From: Candidatus Omnitrophota bacterium
Lineage (GTDB): Bacteria > Verrucomicrobiota > Verrucomicrobiia > Limisphaerales > UBA1319
DNA: 26,501 nt
Direction of reading: 5' to 3'
Assembly: GCA_023473405.1 (NCBI GenBank)
Contig: JAMCZD010000291.1
Coordinates: 1 to 26,501 of the forward strand
The notes under the pieces: generated by a model
Databases searched by the model: none
The model's input: the letters and a program-made list of their open reading frames with translations, nothing else
Told to the model about the DNA's origin: nothing
Shown here: positions 1 through 7,920 of the stretch, piece by piece
Position numbering within the stretch: the first letter of the stretch is position 1
How the letters are laid out: every line of letters starts with the position of its first letter
Translations under genes and position numbers: made by a program

Positions 1-502
1 CTGCCACAGAACGACTGGCGGCGTCCCGCACGTACGGAATCGCACGACGTGAAAAATATAAGGCATCGCCGGCTGCATTGACAACGACTTTTACGACGTT
101 GGGACTCTCATACTCGGCCGCGTCCCCGATGGGAGCGGCGGCGGTCGATATCTCCGCCTCGGCCAACGCCCCCGCCACCGCATCGATCACCGCCGGCTCG
201 ATCAACGGCTCATCTCCCTGGATGTTCACCGCGGCATCGCAACCACAGCGCCGGACCACCTCCGCAATGCGGTCCGTGCCGCTCGGGTGATGCGCCGCGG
301 TCATCTCCACCCGGCCGAATCGTCGAACCGCCTCAAAAATACGCGCGTCGTCCGTGGCCACGATCACCTCGGCGAGCGATTTGGCCTTTTGGCATCGTTC
401 CACCACATGCTGGACGAGCGGTTTGCCCGCAATCAACGCCAGCGGTTTGCCCGGGAACCGGCTCGAGGCATAGCGCGCCGGGATCACCCCAATGATTTTC
501 AT
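1..502 (-). CDS. kdsB: 3-deoxy-manno-octulosonate cytidylyltransferase (CMP-Kdo synthetase), 3' end outside window
   Basis: Activates Kdo with CTP to CMP-Kdo, the donor for the lipopolysaccharide inner core; cytoplasmic. The minus-strand frame opens at ATG 502-500 and stays open for 167 codons to the window edge, so about two thirds of the usual roughly 250-residue protein is visible. The N-terminus reads MKIIGVIPARYASSRFPGKP, the nucleotide-binding signature of this family. It is followed by IVATDD, HPSGTDRIAE and NIQGDEP, the usual substrate and metal-binding blocks, and then YFSRRAIPY. The gene lies 58 bp downstream of the heptose bisphosphate phosphatase and is probably the third gene of the same LPS-core operon. 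Only the C-terminus is missing, because of the window boundary and not because of a mutation. Confidence 0.95.
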   Translation of the reverse strand, partial: MKIIGVIPARYASSRFPGKPLALIAGKPLVQHVVERCQKAKSLAEVIVATDDARIFEAVRRFGRVEMTAAHHPSGTDRIAEVVRRCGCDAAVNIQGDEPLIEPAVIDAVAGALAEAEISTAAAPIGDAAEYESPNVVKVVVNAAGDALYFSRRAIPYVRDAASRSVA

Positions 503-560
503 GATCGTATCAGCTAAAACTTAGTTAAATAGAACAATTCCTAATTTTCATGGACGGCGT

Positions 561-1109
561 TCAAGCCCGCCGGCCCAGTATCCAGTCCGCCGCCGCCCGT
601 AAATCATCGACGATGATCGCCCTTTTCAGTTCGCAGGCGTGCTCGAGCTCGGTCCGGGCACCGTAACCGGTCCGGACCAGCAGGCATTCTTTCACCCCGG
701 CATTCCAGCCGCATTGGAGGTCGATGAGCTTATCGCCGATCATATAGCTGGCCGCCAGATCGAGGCCGAACTCGTCTCGAGCATCGAACAGGAACTGCGG
801 GGAAGGCTTGCGCCCGCGGCTGGGCTGGTCCGGGGCCTCCGGAGCCACGTAAACCTTCGCCACGCGCACCCCCGCCCGGCCCAATTCATCGATCAAACGC
901 CGGTGCACGCTTTCGACCTCGGACAGGGTGAAAAAGCCGCGACCAACGCCGGATTGATTGGTGACAATGAACAGTTGAAAACCGGCGTGTTGCAGACGCT
1001 TCAAAGCGGGAATGGTTTCGGGAAAGACAACGACGTCCTCCGTCCGATGAAGATAATTCTTCTCCTCGATCAACACCCCGTCGCGGTCCAGGAACACGGC
1101 GCTCTTCAT
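561..1109 (-). CDS. gmhB: D-glycero-beta-D-manno-heptose 1,7-bisphosphate 7-phosphatase (HAD-IIIA)
   Basis: Removes the 7-phosphate of heptose 1,7-bisphosphate in the ADP-heptose pathway for the LPS inner core. The 182-residue HAD protein starts at the ATG overlapping the upstream kinase stop (ATGA, 1109-1106). The frame is open further upstream, but that part is the kinase gene read out of frame. Visible motifs: FLDRDGV with nucleophile and acid Asp8/Asp10, TNQSGVGRG (motif II region), RKPSPQFL (conserved lysine) and MIGDKLIDLQ (motif III acids). Unusually, the loop before RKP reads YVAPEAPDQPSRGRKP and lacks the CxH...CxC zinc ligands of typical GmhB, so this may be a zinc-free variant. The context next to the heptose kinase makes the assignment strong. 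Confidence 0.9.
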   Translation of the reverse strand: MKSAVFLDRDGVLIEEKNYLHRTEDVVVFPETIPALKRLQHAGFQLFIVTNQSGVGRGFFTLSEVESVHRRLIDELGRAGVRVAKVYVAPEAPDQPSRGRKPSPQFLFDARDEFGLDLAASYMIGDKLIDLQCGWNAGVKECLLVRTGYGARTELEHACELKRAIIVDDLRAAADWILGRRA

Positions 1110-2119
1110 GGGCGGCGATTGAAGCTTTCCAGCAGCTCCTCCGGACTGATGATCGCGGTGCCGACCTTGCCCACCACGATCCCCGCGGCGTGATTGGCAA
1201 AGTTGGCGGCCTCGATGGGCGATGCGCCGGCGACAATCGCGAGCGTGAACGTGGCAATCACGGTATCGCCTGCCCCCGAGACATCGAATACCTCGCGCGC
1301 CATGGTGGGAATCAGGAAAGGCGCCTGGCCTCGCTGGCACAACAGCATTCCGTGATCACCCAGCGTAATCAGGAGCAAAGCGGGCCGGAGGTTCTCGAGC
1401 AACCGCCTGGCGGCGCGCATCAGGGCTTCGTCTTCCAGGGGGCGCTCGGCGCGATCGTGATCGGTAATCCCGGCTAACTCGAAGGCCTCCTTGCGATTCG
1501 GGGTAATCAACGAAAGTCCGCGCAGGTCCAGCGGGTGGACCGGTTTGGGATCCAGGCTCAGCCAAATCCCCCGGGCCCGGCAACGCTCCTTGAGCGCATC
1601 GAGCAAGGCCTGGGTAACCATGCCCTTGCCGTAATCGCCCACAATGACCGCGTCGGCCTCGTCCAACTGGGCATCCAACCGTTCGAGCAAACGGCGGGTG
1701 ACTTGAGGTTCCACATCGGCGCGCGTTTCCCGGTCCACGCGCACCACCTGTTGCTGTTGGGCGATGATCCGGCTTTTGATGCTCGTGATCCGGCCTTTTA
1801 CGGGCAACAACCCTTCGCACCCCACCGATCGCTCTTCGAGCAGGCGCCGGGTTTGCTTGCCCGCCTCGTCCCGGCCGACCACGCCGAACAACTTGGCGCC
1901 GGCGGCCAGTGCGGTCAGATTCCGCGCCACGTTGGCGGCGCCGCCCGGCATGTAACTCTCACGGGCGAACTCCACCACCGGCACCGGGGCCTCCGGCGAT
2001 ATTCTTGCCACCTGCCCCCAGATGAACTGGTCGAGAATAACGTCGCCCACCACCAGCACGCGCGCCTGGCGAATGGCGGCCAATAGTTGACGAATTCGCT
2101 TCGGGGCTAGAGACCGCAT
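1106..2119 (-). CDS. hldA: D-glycero-beta-D-manno-heptose-7-phosphate kinase (monofunctional, RfaE domain I)
   Basis: PfkB/ribokinase-family enzyme that phosphorylates heptose 7-phosphate at C1 using ATP. In 337 residues it shows VVGDVILDQFIWG near the N-terminus, GGAANVARNL (59-68), the glycine-rich sugar-site block, DYGKGM (162-167), TPNRKEA (206-212) and the anion-hole/catalytic motif SGAGDT (281-286, catalytic Asp285). The protein ends after the kinase fold. The cytidylyltransferase half present in fused HldE is absent, so the adenylyltransferase step must be encoded elsewhere. It is the first gene of a leftward operon and overlaps gmhB by 4 nt, which indicates translational coupling. A promoter-like sequence lies about 40 nt upstream. 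Confidence 0.93.
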   Translation of the reverse strand: MRSLAPKRIRQLLAAIRQARVLVVGDVILDQFIWGQVARISPEAPVPVVEFARESYMPGGAANVARNLTALAAGAKLFGVVGRDEAGKQTRRLLEERSVGCEGLLPVKGRITSIKSRIIAQQQQVVRVDRETRADVEPQVTRRLLERLDAQLDEADAVIVGDYGKGMVTQALLDALKERCRARGIWLSLDPKPVHPLDLRGLSLITPNRKEAFELAGITDHDRAERPLEDEALMRAARRLLENLRPALLLITLGDHGMLLCQRGQAPFLIPTMAREVFDVSGAGDTVIATFTLAIVAGASPIEAANFANHAAGIVVGKVGTAIISPEELLESFNRRP

Positions 2120-2160
2120 ACCAAGCCGCCTAAACCAGAGTTTTTATTTATCACAAGGAC

Positions 2161-2189
2161 TATTTATGGACATCCGGCTATCTGGTCAA
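2161..2189 (-). promoter_or_regulatory. Predicted sigma70-type promoter of the hldA-gmhB-kdsB operon
   Basis: On the minus strand a -35 box TTGACC (2189-2184) and a -10 box TAAATA (2166-2161) are separated by exactly 17 bp. The -10 lies 41 nt upstream of the kinase ATG. This is the only close match to a vegetative promoter in the 160-bp divergent intergenic region. Called by eye; the transcription start is not demonstrated. Confidence 0.6.
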
Positions 2190-2279
2190 GGCTCCCTTTC
2201 TTGGCTCGATTCCGGGTTTGACTTTGACCTTGCGTCTGCCATCCTGAGAGAAATTCCCGCATGACAAATTAGCGTTAAT

Positions 2280-3347
2280 ATGAACTCCAACGATTTAGAT
2301 CAGCCTTTGTTCGCCCAAAACAATAATCTGCAATCCCCGGAATTCTCGATGGGCGACTCGACCGTGCCGGAGCCAAGCATGGTTCCGCGCCGGGATTTCC
2401 TCAAAGGTTCGGTGATGGCGATGGCCGGCGGAGCCTTGGGGGCCGCCGCGGTTACGACCCCGACGGTGATGGCCGAGACCGGTGCGGCAAAGACCTCGAG
2501 TGGCAAATCCAGGATGTCCGTGGGCGTCAACCTCGAATTTGTTCGCCACGCGGACAAGAGCCTCGCCTACGGGGTCAAGGCCGCCGCCAAACTCGGGTTC
2601 GCATATGTGGAACCCTGCTTTCTCATGGGACGGTGCCTGCTGTCCAATAGCGGTTACTGCCACGTAACCAGCATGGACACCGATCCGACGGAGATCAAAA
2701 AGATGGTCGAGGACGCCGGGGTGAAGATCAGCGCCCTCTCCTCGCACTCGGACTTGCTCAGCCCGGAATTTGGCGTCCTGTATGCCCGGCGCGCCATTCG
2801 CTACGCCAAGGCCCTCGGCTGTAATATTGTCCAGATCACCGAAGACATGTATCCGCCAAAATGGCTCAGCGAACAGGATGCCTATGACCTGATGAAAATC
2901 AACTTGCGCGCCATCGCCGAGACTTGTGATGAGAACGGCGTTTACCTCGGAGTCGAACAGCACGGACCGTATACGGCAAAAATCCAACGCATGAAACGGA
3001 TACTCGAACTGGTTGACTCGCCCTGGATTCGGGTCAACTACGACTGTGGGAACACGTTCCTGTCCGGGGAAGACCCCTACGAAATGCTCGAAGCCGTCAT
3101 CGGTAAAGTCGTCCATGTCCACGCCAAGGATATCTCGGTCAAACAGGCCGAGGCCGAACGCGGCAAGGTCACCGGCACCGCCGTGGGCTGCGCCTGCGGC
3201 GACGGCGTCATCGACTGGCGGCGCATCGTCGGTCGATTGAAAAAGGCGAACTTCACCGGCGTCTTGTCGGTCGAGTGCGGAACTGAAACCGAAGCGGAGC
3301 GCTCGCTCAAGCACCTCGACCAAGTCCTAACCGACCTGGATGCCTGA
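2280..3347 (+). CDS. Tat-exported sugar phosphate isomerase/epimerase-like TIM-barrel protein
   Basis: Xylose-isomerase-like TIM barrel (AP endonuclease 2 superfamily) with a twin-arginine signal: PRRDFLKGS at residues 36-44, then an Ala/Gly-rich hydrophobic stretch to about residue 65, predicting export as a folded protein. Likely metal ligands of this superfamily are Glu226 (GVEQHG), Asp255 (NYDCGN), His281 (HVHAKD) and Glu332 (VECG). The start is uncertain. ATG 2280 gives a 33-residue leader before the Tat motif, while ATG 2349 or 2379 would give a more usual signal peptide; no candidate has a clear Shine-Dalgarno. The xylose-isomerase-like gene begins 50 bp downstream on the same strand, so the two probably form an operon acting on one sugar or cyclitol. 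Substrate cannot be read from the sequence. Confidence 0.85.
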   Translation: MNSNDLDQPLFAQNNNLQSPEFSMGDSTVPEPSMVPRRDFLKGSVMAMAGGALGAAAVTTPTVMAETGAAKTSSGKSRMSVGVNLEFVRHADKSLAYGVKAAAKLGFAYVEPCFLMGRCLLSNSGYCHVTSMDTDPTEIKKMVEDAGVKISALSSHSDLLSPEFGVLYARRAIRYAKALGCNIVQITEDMYPPKWLSEQDAYDLMKINLRAIAETCDENGVYLGVEQHGPYTAKIQRMKRILELVDSPWIRVNYDCGNTFLSGEDPYEMLEAVIGKVVHVHAKDISVKQAEAERGKVTGTAVGCACGDGVIDWRRIVGRLKKANFTGVLSVECGTETEAERSLKHLDQVLTDLDA

Positions 3348-3397
3348 GATTTTTGTTCACAATCCAACACAATCCATTAACCTCCGACTCATATACT

Positions 3398-4438
3398 ATG
3401 GCTAAAGAAAACCAATACAAATTCAGTTTCGGCCCGTGGAACATCAGCGAAGGCGCTGACCCCTACGGACCGACTACCCGCCCACCCCAACCCTTCGACT
3501 GGAAACTCGCTAAACTCAAGGAACTCGGGTTCGACGCGATGATGTTCCACGACGACGATGCCGTTCCCGACATCGACTCCAAGTCGCCCGACCAGGTTCG
3601 CAAAGAAGCCAAGGAACTTAAGAAAAAACTCGACGACGCCGGCATCTTTGCCGAGATGGTCGCCCCGCGGCTCTGGTTCAGCCCAATGACCATCGACGGC
3701 GCCTACACCAGCAACGATCCCAAGGCCCGCAAATACGCCATCGACCGATCCTTGCGCTGCATCGATATCGCCCGAATCCTCGATACCGATCTCATCGTGT
3801 TGTGGCTCGCCCGCGAGGGAACTTACCTGCGCGAGGCTAAAAGCGCCAAACGCAGCACTGAACTCCTGGCCGCTGCCCTCGATAAAATGCTCGATTACGA
3901 CAAGAAGATTCGCATCGCCATCGAGCCCAAACCCAATGAGCCAATGGACATCGCCTACATCCCCACCATGGGTCACGCGATGGCCCTGGCCCACCTGACA
4001 AACGATCCCAAGCGCGTCGGCGGACTCGTCGAAAGCGCCCACGCTATCTTGGCCGGGCTCGATCCAGCCGACGAAATGGAGTTTGCGATGTCCTTTGGGA
4101 AGCTGTGGTCCGTGCACCTCAACGACCAAAACGGCCTCAAATTCGACCAGGACAAACCCTTTGGTTGCCATAGCTTGCGCAGCGCCTTTAACCAGGTGCG
4201 CGCCTTGGAACGTAATAAGTACGGCAGCAAGGGCGAATGCGTCGCCTTTGACGTCCATTCATTCCGCTCCACCAAGATCGAACACGCAGTCGATCACCTG
4301 GCTCACAGCCGCAAGACCTTCCTGCGGCTCCTTGAAAAGGCGCGCACATTCGACGAAGCCACCGCCCAGAAGCTAATCGCCGAACGCGATTACCAGGCAC
4401 TCGACCAGATGGCCATCGAGCATTTGCTGGGCAAATAA
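3398..4438 (+). CDS. Xylose isomerase-like enzyme (XylA family)
   Basis: Cytoplasmic 346-residue TIM barrel that preserves the xylose isomerase scaffold: catalytic His51-Asp54 in MFHDDD, Glu176/Lys178 in IEPKPNEP, Glu212 and His215 in VESAH, KFDQD with Asp250/Asp252, and Asp285 in FDVHS. The loop carrying the first metal-2 ligand is two residues shorter than in Streptomyces/Actinoplanes XylA and reads HLNDQNG, so the usual HIDLN aspartate is replaced by Asn242 with Asp243 beside it. That may alter substrate choice. ATG 3398 (MAKENQYKFS) is preferred over the upstream ATG 3353, because homology to the family begins there and the extra 15 residues look like read-through of the spacer. It follows the Tat-exported isomerase by 50 bp. 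Whether D-xylose is the substrate is open. Confidence 0.85.
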   Translation: MAKENQYKFSFGPWNISEGADPYGPTTRPPQPFDWKLAKLKELGFDAMMFHDDDAVPDIDSKSPDQVRKEAKELKKKLDDAGIFAEMVAPRLWFSPMTIDGAYTSNDPKARKYAIDRSLRCIDIARILDTDLIVLWLAREGTYLREAKSAKRSTELLAAALDKMLDYDKKIRIAIEPKPNEPMDIAYIPTMGHAMALAHLTNDPKRVGGLVESAHAILAGLDPADEMEFAMSFGKLWSVHLNDQNGLKFDQDKPFGCHSLRSAFNQVRALERNKYGSKGECVAFDVHSFRSTKIEHAVDHLAHSRKTFLRLLEKARTFDEATAQKLIAERDYQALDQMAIEHLLGK

Positions 4439-4450
4439 CTCGAACGAGTT

Positions 4451-4474
4451 AGGGCTCGGCTCCTGCCGAGCCTT
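4451..4474. terminator. Stem-loop between convergent xylA-like and purB genes
   Basis: GGCTCGGC (4453-4460), loop TCCT, GCCGAGCC (4465-4472), extendable by a G-T and an A-T pair. It begins 12 nt after the xylose-isomerase-like stop. There is only a short TTA after the stem, so it is a weak candidate for an intrinsic terminator; it may equally be a small repeated palindrome attached to the heptamer array that follows. Confidence 0.4.
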
Positions 4475-4591
4475 ACCTCACGCTCGATACGCTCTTACCC
4501 TCCACGCCCTCGAGCGGCCAAAGCACCCTCACCGCTTTGCCCTGCCGGCGCCCTCCTCACGTTCCACGCTCCACGCTTCACGCTTCACGCC
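4475..4591. repeat. Degenerate heptamer array (ACGCTTC/ACGCTCC type) reaching into the purB 3' end
   Basis: Between the two convergent genes the DNA consists of loosely spaced CACGCTC/TACGCTC/CACGCC units and ends in a dense block. On the minus strand the dense block reads GCGTGAA, GCGTGAA, GCGTGGA, GCGTGGA, ACGTGAG, five contiguous 7-nt units at about 4556-4590. The first unit encodes the last residues of purB and its TGA stop (4580-4578). The same heptamers recur at 13385-13545 and 17969-18134. Confidence 0.7.
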
Positions 4592-5912
4592 CGCCATCCT
4601 CCAACCCCACCTCCTTAAACCGGGCTTCCACATTACGGAAGTGTGAATCCAGGTTGCAGACCTGGTCCAGCTCGGTGCGGGAAAGGTGGCGTGCTATTTC
4701 GGGGTCGGAAAGGAGTTGGGATTTAAAATCGGCCGGTGCGGTGCCGGAGTGTTTCGCCTGCCAGGTTTTCATGGCGTTGCGTTGAACCAGTTCATAGGCA
4801 TCCTCGCGGGTAAGTCCCTTTTTGATCAAGGCCAGCAACACCGATTGCGAATGCCATAGTCCCAGCGAAAGCTCGAGGTTGCGCGACATGTTTTCCGGAT
4901 ACACAATCAGTCCCTCCGTCAACTTGGTCAGCGTTGCCAGCATATAATCCAGCAACGTGCACGAATCGGGAAAAATAATACGCTCGACCGAGCTATGACT
5001 GATGTCGCGTTCGTGCCACAACGCCACGTCCTCGAGGGCCGCAACGGCATTGGCTCGAAGCACCCGGGCCAGGCCGCACAGCCGTTCGCTGGTGATCGGG
5101 TTTCGTTTGTGCGGCATTGCGCTCGAACCTTTCTGGCCGCGCGCAAAGAATTCCTCCACCTCGAGCACCTCAGTTCTCTGCAAATGGCGAAATTCGGTCG
5201 CCCACCGGTCAATGCTCGACGCCACCAAGGCCAAGGCCAGGATGAACTCGGCATGCACATCCCTTGGGACAACCTGGGTCGCTATCGGCGCCGGCCGCAG
5301 TCCAAGCTTGCCACAAACCCGGGCCTCGATCTCCAGCGAGAGATGCGCGCTGGTGCCCACGGCCCCGGACAGCTTGCCCACCGCCGACGACTCGCGTGCC
5401 GCCTTGAGCCGGCTCAATGCCCGCCCGAACTCGTCATACATCGAGGCCATCTTCAACCCGAAGGTGATCGGTTCAGCGTGAATGCCGTGGCTCCGCCCCA
5501 TCATCGGGGTGAACTTGAATTTCCTGGCCTGTGCCGCCACCACCTGCCGCAAGGCCATGACGTCGGCTATTAGAATATCGGCGGATTGCACCATCTGGAC
5601 CGCAAAGGCGGTATCGAGCACATCGCTGCTCGTCAAACCGAAATGCAACCAGCGGTTCGCCGGCACACCAATACGCTCCGCCACGTTGGTCGTAAAGGCC
5701 ACCACGTCGTGGTTCAGCGTTCGTTCCAGTTCCTTGCACCGGTCCGGGCTAAAGCCCGCCTTGGACTTGATCTGGGCGAATTCCTCCGGCGGAATTAGCC
5801 CCTGGCCGCATAACTCCTCGCTTGCCAGCAGCTCAATTTGAAGCCAGATTTCGAGCTTCCGCTGTTCACTCCAAATCTCGCGCATCGCCGGTCGGGAATA
5901 ACGATCAATCAT
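4578..5912 (-). CDS. purB: Adenylosuccinate lyase
   Basis: Cleaves SAICAR to AICAR and adenylosuccinate to AMP, each time releasing fumarate; cytoplasmic homotetramer in the purine pathway. The 444-residue length is normal for the family. Visible motifs: NHDVVAF with His68, GLTSSDVLDT (92-101), GRSHGIHAEP with His142 near the active site, and the fumarate lyase signature GSSAMPHKRNP (262-272) carrying the mobile-loop serines. The C-terminal residues EDGGREA and the TGA stop lie within the heptamer repeat, so the native C-terminus may have been slightly altered by repeat insertion. purM is encoded 2 kb away on the opposite strand; no other pur gene is adjacent. Confidence 0.96.
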   Translation of the reverse strand: MIDRYSRPAMREIWSEQRKLEIWLQIELLASEELCGQGLIPPEEFAQIKSKAGFSPDRCKELERTLNHDVVAFTTNVAERIGVPANRWLHFGLTSSDVLDTAFAVQMVQSADILIADVMALRQVVAAQARKFKFTPMMGRSHGIHAEPITFGLKMASMYDEFGRALSRLKAARESSAVGKLSGAVGTSAHLSLEIEARVCGKLGLRPAPIATQVVPRDVHAEFILALALVASSIDRWATEFRHLQRTEVLEVEEFFARGQKGSSAMPHKRNPITSERLCGLARVLRANAVAALEDVALWHERDISHSSVERIIFPDSCTLLDYMLATLTKLTEGLIVYPENMSRNLELSLGLWHSQSVLLALIKKGLTREDAYELVQRNAMKTWQAKHSGTAPADFKSQLLSDPEIARHLSRTELDQVCNLDSHFRNVEARFKEVGLEDGGREA

Positions 5913-5964
5913 GCCCTCAGCTTAATGAGCTGTCCGCAAAAGGGAAGTTGCTTTAACGCGTGGG

Positions 5965-6004
5965 GCGGACCTCCGGTCGGCAGGTCATACGGGCCTCCGG
6001 CCCG
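5965..6004. other. Two small GC-rich hairpins between rhomboid and purB genes
   Basis: GACCTCCGGTC and CGGGCCTCCGGCCCG (5990-6004) are two short stem-loops sharing the loop TCC and separated by about 10 nt. They lie between the stop of the rhomboid gene and the start of purB, both on the minus strand. Neither has a T-tract in the minus orientation, so a terminator role is doubtful. The rest of the 178-bp gap shows no gene. Confidence 0.35.
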
Positions 6005-6090
6005 AAAATTCAGAACTAAATAAACGGACTGTTCCGAGTCTTCCAGACGCGAAGGATTGAATCCCGTTCTCTTTGTTATCTTGGTTTACT

Positions 6091-6981
6091 CTACCGCTTG
6101 GCCATCTTGTTGCGCGCCGCTTCGAGGATTTGGCGTTCCCGTTGGGTAAGGCTCTGAATGCCGTGCGCCGATATCTTATCCAGGATGGGGTCAACTTCTC
6201 GGCTAATAAACTCCGCCGGAGGCAAGTCTTCCTCTTCATTGCGTTTGTGACGGCGAAAGACGGAGCGCCGCGAGGCGGCTGTGCTCACTAATTCACGCGT
6301 CCGACTCACCGTCCGCAATGTCGGCCATCTAAACCAGGTCATTGGCGAAAGCACCGTTCCGTATACATACGCCAGGCCGCCAAGTATCCCCCCCAGGTGA
6401 GCCGCATGCGCCACGTTGCCTGTGGGCACAACGATTCCAAACAGCGCCAGCGCAAAACTAATCACGAGCAGATACTTGGCGCGCATCGTGATCGGGATAA
6501 TGAAGGCCAACAGAACGGTCAATGGCCGCTCCGGGAACATAATGGCATATGCCGCTACCAGGCCGAAAGCACCCGCTGAAGCTCCGATCACCGGCACGTC
6601 GGGAAAATGCGCCGGCCATAACCATTGCGCCATGAATTGCACCAATCCGCCAGCGACACCGCTGAGCAGATAGAGGCGCAAAAACGGTCCCCGGCTCAAC
6701 GTCTCCTCCAAGGCGCGGCCAAACACGTAGATCACCAGCGAGTTGACCAGCAGATGCATTACCGACCCATGCATGAACTGGAAGGTAATCAGTTGCCAGA
6801 TACGCCCCTTCAACAAACCCGCCGCGCTCAAGGCAAAATAATCAAAGATCGGCCAGTTGCTATAGCGTTCGAGGATGGATTGGACCACGAAGATGACCGC
6901 ATTCAGCAACAGAATCACCACCGTAACCGAAAGCCGCGGGGCAAAGTTCGTGTCGCGCATGTAATAGCGATCTTCCAACAT
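6091..6981 (-). CDS. Rhomboid family intramembrane serine protease
   Basis: Integral membrane protease of about 296 residues with six or more hydrophobic segments in residues 16-210. The catalytic dyad is visible: Ser135 in GASAGAFGL and His195 in HAAHLGG. The loop-1 region with FQFMHGSVMHLLVN (HxxxxHLxxN) is also intact, so the enzyme should be active. A soluble C-terminal tail of about 85 residues contains VDPILDKISAHGIQSLTQRER, a small helical module often found after rhomboids of Bacteroidota and Verrucomicrobiota. The start may be ATG 6981, the GTG two codons upstream (6987) or ATG 6960 (MRDTNFAPRLS); no strong Shine-Dalgarno decides. It is divergent from the downstream epimerase gene. 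The substrate is unknown. Confidence 0.92.
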   Translation of the reverse strand: MLEDRYYMRDTNFAPRLSVTVVILLLNAVIFVVQSILERYSNWPIFDYFALSAAGLLKGRIWQLITFQFMHGSVMHLLVNSLVIYVFGRALEETLSRGPFLRLYLLSGVAGGLVQFMAQWLWPAHFPDVPVIGASAGAFGLVAAYAIMFPERPLTVLLAFIIPITMRAKYLLVISFALALFGIVVPTGNVAHAAHLGGILGGLAYVYGTVLSPMTWFRWPTLRTVSRTRELVSTAASRRSVFRRHKRNEEEDLPPAEFISREVDPILDKISAHGIQSLTQRERQILEAARNKMAKR

Positions 6982-7073
6982 AACCACTTCATACTAACCG
7001 CGATGGCCCTGTTTTTCAACGTCCATTTTACCCGTCCTTGCATCCTTTCACCGGCTTTGGCAGACTGCCGCCC

Positions 7074-7904
7074 ATGCCAAACCAGGCGCCAATTAAATTT
7101 GCTATCTGTAACGAGATTTTCCGCGGGTGGAACATCGAAGACACCTTCGCCTACGCCGCCAAAACCGGCTATGACGCCGTCGAGATCGCCCCCTTCACCC
7201 TCGCCAACTCGGTAACCTCGATTTCCCAGTCGAACCGCCAACGCCTGCGCGCCGCCGCCGCTCGAACCGGGATTGCAATTGCCGGAATCCATTGGGTTCT
7301 CGTAAAGCCGGACGGCCTATATATAAATCATTCCGACGCGGCCATTCGCTTGGGCACGGCCGATTATTTCAGGCAACTGGTCGATTTTTGCGCGGACATG
7401 GGCGGCCGTATTATGGTCGTTGGTTCACCCAAACAACGCAATGTCCTGCCCAATGTCTCCGCCGGCCAGGCCTGGGATTGGGCCGCCGAGACCTTTCGCC
7501 TCGCCCTAGATCGCGCTGCCGAGCGCCAGGTTGTCCTCTGCCTTGAACCATTGGCTCCCGCCGAAACCAATTTCATCAACACCGCCGCCGAGGCCATCCG
7601 CTTCGTCCGGCAGTTGAATCATCCGAATTTTAAGATCATCCTCGACGTCAAGGCCATGTCTTCGGAGACCATGCCCATCCCACGTATCATCCGCGACTCC
7701 TGGCCTCACTTTGCCCATTTCCATGCCAATGACTCCAACCTCAAAGGACCCGGTTTCGGCGAAGTCGATTTCGCCCCCATCGCTGCCGCGCTGAAAGAGG
7801 TCGGTTATTCGGGATACGTCTCCGTCGAGGTATTCAATTTCGATGACGGCCCCGAAATCATCGCCGAACGGAGCCTTGATTATTTGCGGCGCAACTTTGC
7901 TTGA
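7074..7904 (+). CDS. Sugar phosphate isomerase/epimerase (TIM barrel, tagatose 3-epimerase-like)
   Basis: Cytoplasmic xylose-isomerase-like TIM barrel of 276 residues, starting MPNQAPIKFAICNEIF at ATG 7074. An in-frame ATG 7038 would only add spacer-like residues. Family features include GYDAVEIAPF, GIHWVLVKP, a Glu in CLEPLAP, Asp in ILDVKAMS, His in HFHANDSN and a final Glu in VSVEVFNFDDG, the usual metal-binding Glu-Asp-His-Glu set of ketose 3-epimerase/hydroxypyruvate isomerase-like enzymes. purM starts 16 nt downstream on the same strand, so the two are probably co-transcribed. The exact sugar is not predictable. It is the third TIM-barrel isomerase in 6 kb but is not closely similar to the other two. 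Confidence 0.85.
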   Translation: MPNQAPIKFAICNEIFRGWNIEDTFAYAAKTGYDAVEIAPFTLANSVTSISQSNRQRLRAAAARTGIAIAGIHWVLVKPDGLYINHSDAAIRLGTADYFRQLVDFCADMGGRIMVVGSPKQRNVLPNVSAGQAWDWAAETFRLALDRAAERQVVLCLEPLAPAETNFINTAAEAIRFVRQLNHPNFKIILDVKAMSSETMPIPRIIRDSWPHFAHFHANDSNLKGPGFGEVDFAPIAAALKEVGYSGYVSVEVFNFDDGPEIIAERSLDYLRRNFA

Positions 7905-7920
7905 ATCCTCGAGTTTAATT

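Noticed and set aside
2295..3323. Long antisense frame (342 codons) opposite the Tat-exported isomerase
   Set aside because: It is the shadow of a GC-rich gene with clear TIM-barrel and Tat motifs on the plus strand; the antisense product matches no family.
3389..4258. Long antisense frame (289 codons) opposite the XylA-like gene
   Set aside because: Repetitive Val/Gly/Asp composition typical of antisense translation; the plus-strand product carries all XylA motifs.
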